Shown one piece after another: positions 59,369 through 64,000 of a DNA stretch of 64,000 bases (positions are counted from its first letter, which is position 1; every line of letters starts with the position of its first letter). The notes below the pieces were generated by a model, which saw only the letters and a list, made by a program, of their open reading frames with translations, was not told where the DNA came from and did no database searches. Both the position numbers and the translations under genes were made by a program. Origin of the DNA: Isotricha intestinalis (taxonomy: Eukaryota > Ciliophora > Litostomatea > Vestibuliferida > Isotrichidae); assembly GCA_023807065.1 (NCBI GenBank), contig JAJJLU010003459.1:62001-126000 (forward strand). Direction: 5' to 3'.

Positions 59369-61177
59369 TTAATAAAGAAGAACTGTACTACAATTAAATT
59401 TTTTATTACCCTTAGAAGAAAATTTATATTTTTGAAATTCTCCTTTATTTAAATCATAATTTAAAACATTTTCATAATCATTAATATTAATTATATTTGG
59501 AGAATTAGAAACACCACAAATGCAACTTGCAAAAACGTTTCCTTCACTTTGATTAATTTCAAATAAACCTTTAAATAAAAATTGTTTATTTTTTTTTTTA
59601 TATTTTTCTTTAGAAACTAAAATAGTAAATAAATTTCCTTTGCATTTATTTAATTCATTAAGAGATTTTGAATAAAAACTTAAAGGATTAAAATTAATTT
59701 TTTGCATTGAATTTATTATTTTATTTCTATTTGATATTTCAAAATTAGCAAAAGACTTTTGTAAAATTATCGAATTAGAATTATTAATTTTATTATTAGA
59801 ATTAGGGAAAAATAACCCAAAAGTATTTTTTTTCTTTTGAGAAATTTTATTACCTAAAGTTTTAATAGCTTTTTTAATTTCAAATAATCTAAAACTAGTT
59901 TTATTAACTAATTTATTATTATTATTAATATTATAATTTCGATTAGATAATTTATTAGTATATTTAGAATGATAAATTGTATAAGATTCTATTTTATTAA
60001 CATATGAAGGATTTGTAAAAGAAGTTTTATTTCTTATATGATTTGTTAATGAATTAGAACGAGAATTATTATTTGATAAAATTGCTATTTTCATTTTCAT
60101 TTTTGGTATTTTATTTGAAAAATTTTTTGATGATATATTTATTATTTTTTTCATTATTTTATTCTTATTCTCACTGTCACTTTTATATTTTCTTTGTGAT
60201 ATTGGATATTTGATTTTAGATAATTTTGATAAATTAAATTTTTGAGATTTTTGAGGAGTAAAAAATATTCTTGAAAAATTTCTTATATTTTTTCGGTTTA
60301 AATTTATTATATTTTTTTCTTTTTCTTTCTCTTTCTCTTTCTCTTTTTCTTTTTTTATAGAATTCTTTTTTGATATTTTTGGAGAATTTGATATTAAACC
60401 TTTAAAGCAATTTCCACTTTTTGATTTTTGATGAAATATTTTAATAGGAGTATTAATATCAATAATTAAATCTTTTGATTTTTTATTTTCAATAGTATTA
60501 TTATCTTGTTTTAAAGGATTTTCAATTTCAATTTCCTCTTTAATAACATCATCAACATAATAATTATCTAAATTTTTTTCTTTATTTTTTGTCATTAATT
60601 CAGGACACAAAGCTAATAAATAAGAATTTGTATTTTTTTCATTTTTTGTAGCAGCTTTAGCAATTAAATTATTATTTAAATGAATAAAAGATTTTGAATT
60701 TGAAGATAAATAATTTTTAGCAAATTCTCGAGAAGAAATATCAGATAAATTTTTATAAGAATTATTTTCATATTCATGAATTTCACAATCTAAATCAGAT
60801 ACATTGATTTCTATATTTGAAGATTCATTTTCTGTTAGATCTTCACTGTTTAAAAAAGGATTTAATAAACTATGTACATTACTATTACTATTATTACTTA
60901 TGTTATTACTATTATTATTTAAAAAATCAAAATCATTAAATTTATTTTTATCCAAACGTAATTTTTTATTTAATTGTAAACTTATTATATTATTATCTTC
61001 GTTTGGACATTGAGTTGAATTAAAAGTACTTTTATCTTCTTTTGGAGTGTCATTTTCATTTATATTATTTTTAATTCTTTGCATTTGTGCCATTCTTTTT
61101 TTTGTTCTTTCTGAATTCATGTCGAAAATTAGTTTTTTTGATAAAAGGGAATTAATGCTAAATTCTTCATCATTCAT
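59369..61177 (-). CDS. Asn/Lys/Ser-rich unknown protein with charged central repeat
   Basis: The product has 602 residues and is mostly disordered, with many Asn/Ser/Lys runs and a Lys-Glu dipeptide repeat near 275-290. The N-terminal helix ('SERTKKRMAQMQRIKNNIN') and a C-terminal half with 'FTILVSKEKYKKKNKQFLFKG' and 'NVFASCICGVSNSPNIININ' are the only structured-looking parts; the latter may be a small fold with two Cys. I do not recognise the family. It could be a phosphorylated scaffold. Confidence 0.6.
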   Translation of the reverse strand: MNDEEFSINSLLSKKLIFDMNSERTKKRMAQMQRIKNNINENDTPKEDKSTFNSTQCPNEDNNIISLQLNKKLRLDKNKFNDFDFLNNNSNNISNNSNSNVHSLLNPFLNSEDLTENESSNIEINVSDLDCEIHEYENNSYKNLSDISSREFAKNYLSSNSKSFIHLNNNLIAKAATKNEKNTNSYLLALCPELMTKNKEKNLDNYYVDDVIKEEIEIENPLKQDNNTIENKKSKDLIIDINTPIKIFHQKSKSGNCFKGLISNSPKISKKNSIKKEKEKEKEKEKEKNIINLNRKNIRNFSRIFFTPQKSQKFNLSKLSKIKYPISQRKYKSDSENKNKIMKKIINISSKNFSNKIPKMKMKIAILSNNNSRSNSLTNHIRNKTSFTNPSYVNKIESYTIYHSKYTNKLSNRNYNINNNNKLVNKTSFRLFEIKKAIKTLGNKISQKKKNTFGLFFPNSNNKINNSNSIILQKSFANFEISNRNKIINSMQKINFNPLSFYSKSLNELNKCKGNLFTILVSKEKYKKKNKQFLFKGLFEINQSEGNVFASCICGVSNSPNIININDYENVLNYDLNKGEFQKYKFSSKGNKKFNCSTVLLY

Positions 61178-61566
61178 TTTTATCTTTTAATCTAATTGTA
61201 ATTAATTTAAAAATTAAATATTAATAATTTTAAATCTTCTATAAAAAATTTATAAAAAAATAAAAAAAAGGAAAAATATAATTTAAAAATAAAATAAGTA
61301 TTATTTTTAAATATATATTTTTTATTTGAGAAATTGGTTTTTATTTTATTATTATTTATTATTTATTTGTTTTATTATTTTTTTTTATTTATTAAATATT
61401 TTTTGTTCTTTAAAAAAATCAAAAATATTATATTATTTACATTTCGAAAAAAAATTGTTTTTACCTTTTCTTTATCTTATTTTATAACCTATTTCTAAAT
61501 AATATCAATTACAAAAAAAATAAAAATACCAAAACCTAAATAAAAATTAAATATTAAAAATAATAT
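61178..61566. other. Spacer of about 390 bp, nothing recognised
   Basis: AT-rich 3' flank of the histidine kinase and promoter of the upstream gene, with T-rich runs. No coding frame or structure. Confidence 0.45.
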
Positions 61567-63645
61567 TTAACAATCATAATAATACCTTTTAACGATATCT
61601 TTAATCTTAGAGAGTTTAACAGGTTTAGATAGAAAATCTTTAATAACTGTAAAATTTTTTTGTAAATCAAAAATAATTTTTTTATCAACACTAGCACTAA
61701 TAAAAATAATATTTAAATTATTAATTTTTTTATCATCTACTAATTTTTGTATATTTTTCATAGTATCAATTCCGTTGATTTTTGGCATAACAACATCTAA
61801 TAAAATTAATTTATAATTTGATTTTTGACAAGAACATTTTTTTTCAATTTTTTTTTTTATTAAATTTAAACATTCTTCTCCGTCATTACATGAATCACAT
61901 AATATATTTATTTTCTTTAAATTATTTGATAAACAACTTAAGTTAAATTGTTCATCATCTACTATCATTACATCTTTACATAAACATTTATTTTTATTAT
62001 TTTCTTTTTCTTCTATGTTTATTTTATTTAAATTTAAATCTTTATTTTTTTTTTCATTTATTAAATTTGAAGAATACAATTCATTTTCTTCTAAAATTAT
62101 TTCATTTAAATTTTCTGTTTCTATTTCTTTTAAATTATTTATTATTTTATTTATTGAATTATTATTATTAAATGATTTACAATGATGAATAAAATTTGTT
62201 TCTTCTTTTTCGAAATTTTTTTTCATTTTTTGAAATTCATTATTAAAAATTCCTTTAAAAAGATTTAAATTTAAATTTTTTCTTAAATTTAAAGATTTAG
62301 TTTTATGAATAATAAAATTTGTATGATTTTTTTTTAAACTTCTTTTGAAATTTGATACTTTATCTTTTGAATAATCTTCTTTATTAAAACTATAAAAAGA
62401 TTTAAAAGAAAATTCAGAAATATAATTATTATCATTTTCATTTTTTGTATTTTCACTTGTTTTTGAAGTTATACTTCTTGAAAGTTTTCTCATCAATTCA
62501 ATATGTTTTTCATTATTTTCTGAAAATTCTTCCAAATCATTTTCACTTCCAAAAGTTATTTCATTGTTTATTTTTATATAAATTATTATTTCATTATTAT
62601 TATTTGAATCAAAATTATATTCACTTTCTATTTTTAAAATATTTATTAATTTCTTTATTATTTTTTCTGTTATTTTTAATGTTTGAATATTTGAATTATA
62701 TTCTGATATATTTATTTTTTCTATATTTATTAATTCTTCATTTGAATAATGTTTTAATTTTTCTTCTTCTATATTTTTATTTGAAAATCTTATTTTTATT
62801 ATATTTTCCTTATTTTTTAATAATTCTATATTTATTGAAAATTCACTTTCAATTTTACTTTTTTGATAAAAATAAACAAATATCATTTTTATCAAATTTT
62901 TAAATAGAAAATAATCATAATTTGCAGATTTACCATTTAAAAAATTTAAATTTTGAATTTTATTTATTTTCTTATATTCAAATAATTTAATAAATTTATT
63001 TGATATTCTTCCAAAAATATTTTGTAAGTTAATTGTTGAATTTCTTTCTTTTTCAATATGAGTTAAAGAAAATATTTGAAAATATAAAATGAAATTTTTT
63101 AAAAATAATCTAATTAAAAAAATAAGAAGTTCAATTCTTTTTATGTTTAAATTATTTATTCCTGAAATTTCAGAAAGTATTGATAATAAACTATTAATAG
63201 GATTATTAATTTCATGATATAATGTCAATAAATATTGATATCCTATATTTTGAATAAATTGTTGTTGAATATTTTTTCTTTCTTCTTCATAATTATCAAT
63301 TAGTACATAGATTTTATCTTTAACTTTATTAACTTTTATATACATTAAATGTTCATTATGAATAAAAATTTTATTATTTGATTTTTTAGTTAAAAATATA
63401 TGATCATTCAGAGTTGTTTTATTATTTTTTTCAAAAGGAGAATATTCTAAATAATCATTTAAATTTTTGATGAAATTATTAATATCATTATCTTTTGGAA
63501 TTGAAAGTAATTTTATTGCTAATTCATTACAATATGTTATCTTATAATTATTATTTATATTTTTGTCTTTATTTAATATTAATATTCCTATTGGAATATT
63601 ATTTAATAATTCGTCTCTGTTTTCATCTATGTTATTATATGACAT
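61567..63645 (-). CDS. Hybrid histidine kinase with degenerate ATPase domain
   Basis: The product has 692 residues. A short PAS-like N-terminus (about 10-115: 'IPIGILILNKDKNINNNYKI', 'CNELAIKLLSIP') leads to a phosphoacceptor helix with the intact H-box 'LYHEINNPINSLL' (H144). The ATP-binding region (about 235-370) lacks the usual N, G1 and G2 motifs; its N-box reads 'FKNLIKMIFVYF' and no DxGxG is seen. A receiver domain (about 560-690) keeps its Asp pair in 'VDDEQ', phospho-acceptor 'LLDVVMPKING' (D617), 'FISASVD' and 'LSKPVK'. Ciliates carry many hybrid kinases. Here the kinase half looks unable to bind ATP, so it may act as phosphatase or phosphorelay partner. No membrane segments are seen. 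Confidence 0.75.
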   Translation of the reverse strand: MSYNNIDENRDELLNNIPIGILILNKDKNINNNYKITYCNELAIKLLSIPKDNDINNFIKNLNDYLEYSPFEKNNKTTLNDHIFLTKKSNNKIFIHNEHLMYIKVNKVKDKIYVLIDNYEEERKNIQQQFIQNIGYQYLLTLYHEINNPINSLLSILSEISGINNLNIKRIELLIFLIRLFLKNFILYFQIFSLTHIEKERNSTINLQNIFGRISNKFIKLFEYKKINKIQNLNFLNGKSANYDYFLFKNLIKMIFVYFYQKSKIESEFSINIELLKNKENIIKIRFSNKNIEEEKLKHYSNEELINIEKINISEYNSNIQTLKITEKIIKKLINILKIESEYNFDSNNNNEIIIYIKINNEITFGSENDLEEFSENNEKHIELMRKLSRSITSKTSENTKNENDNNYISEFSFKSFYSFNKEDYSKDKVSNFKRSLKKNHTNFIIHKTKSLNLRKNLNLNLFKGIFNNEFQKMKKNFEKEETNFIHHCKSFNNNNSINKIINNLKEIETENLNEIILEENELYSSNLINEKKNKDLNLNKINIEEKENNKNKCLCKDVMIVDDEQFNLSCLSNNLKKINILCDSCNDGEECLNLIKKKIEKKCSCQKSNYKLILLDVVMPKINGIDTMKNIQKLVDDKKINNLNIIFISASVDKKIIFDLQKNFTVIKDFLSKPVKLSKIKDIVKRYYYDC

Positions 63646-63906
63646 TTTATTTTTTTATTGAAAAATATTTTATAATTATTTTATTTTAAATTTATGTGAA
63701 AAAAGTTTTAAAATAATTTAAAAAAAAATTTTAAGATAAAGTGAAAATAAAATTAAATTTATTAATTATTCAATCGTAATTTTTCTTTGATTAATTATTT
63801 TATGTAAAGAATTCTTATAATAATATAAATAAAAAAAAATAAAAAATTTATTCACAGAAAAATAATAAAATTAATTTTTCTAATGTTCTTAATTGTAATA
63901 TATTAT

Positions 63907-64000
63907 TTAATTTTCACTTTCAGAATCAGTATCTTTTGTGTTTAAAGCTTTTTTTCCATTTTCTAAATTTTTTTCAGTATTTTTTTTAATTTCATCATCA
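63907..64000 (-). CDS. C-terminal fragment of an acidic protein, runs off the window
   Basis: On the minus strand, 30 codons entering from beyond 64000 end at TAA (63909-63907): DDEIKKNTEKNLENGKKAL, then NTKDTDSESEN. The Glu/Asp-rich content and the absence of stops support a real C-terminus. The family cannot be told. Confidence 0.4.
   Translation of the reverse strand, partial: DDEIKKNTEKNLENGKKALNTKDTDSESEN

Noticed and set aside
462..61567. A fully stop-reassigned ciliate code (TAA/TAG as Gln everywhere)
   Set aside because: More than 20 long genes have no internal stop codons and several conserved proteins end at the expected place in TAA, so termination at TAA is the rule in this window.
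1..64000. tRNA, rRNA and CRISPR
   Set aside because: No B-box-like GGTTCGA, no rRNA core sequence and no regular spaced repeats were seen.

Overview
The window is a stretch of extremely AT-rich, gene-dense eukaryotic nuclear DNA. About 34 protein genes lie on both strands, most of them single long open frames, separated by short AT-only spacers. Several features point to a ciliate: two giant multi-membrane PAS proteins of the TmcB-like type, a hybrid histidine kinase, a two-membrane-segment surface family expanded in ciliates, coiled-coil and MORN proteins of the axonemal or cortical kind, a piggyBac-type transposase with a Cys-rich tail, and candidate introns of 25 and 30 nt. The code looks standard. 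The long genes contain no internal TAA, TAG or TGA, glutamine is CAA and tryptophan is TGG, and all three stop codons end genes. This assignment is an inference from protein families and intron size, because no rRNA or other taxonomic marker is present.

Layout. 1-10.5 kb: the start of a minus-strand gene leaving the window, a candidate structured RNA, and a tandem pair of large TmcB-like membrane proteins. 11-20.6 kb: an FHA-type protein, small coiled-coil or acidic proteins, a ZNF706-like zinc finger, a possible ciliary protein and a two-exon coiled-coil gene. 20.7-28.9 kb: a WD-repeat protein, a large coiled-coil protein, a spliced ankyrin gene, and a MORN protein divergent from a small unknown gene. 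29.7-37.7 kb: an ALY/REF mRNA-export adaptor, an outer-dynein-arm-docking-like coiled coil, the piggyBac transposase, an unknown protein divergent from a Vti1-like SNARE, and a gene that only becomes visible after removing a 25-nt intron. 38.4-48.7 kb: two cyclins, a ciliate membrane protein, an FCP1/SCP-type phosphatase and two poorly recognised proteins. 49.6-64 kb, all minus strand: an EF-hand/PH-like pseudokinase, a UBR-box/RING N-degron ubiquitin ligase, a 7-TM protein, an Asn/Lys-rich unknown, a hybrid histidine kinase with a decayed ATPase domain, and the end of an acidic protein.

There is no operon-like functional grouping. Recurring themes are signalling (PAS proteins, histidine kinase, pseudokinase, 7-TM), cell-cycle control (two cyclins, a CTD-type phosphatase, ubiquitin ligase) and the ciliary or cortical cytoskeleton.

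The spacers are not all empty. Several carry protein-like reading frames broken by TAA or TAG, sometimes with frame changes. I read these as gene relics, but a few keep one frame with only TAA or TAG interruptions and then end in TGA. One otherwise normal gene (46414-47316) has an in-frame TAG followed by 28 coding-like codons and then TGA. These frames, the tiny introns and the transposase are the parts most worth following up.
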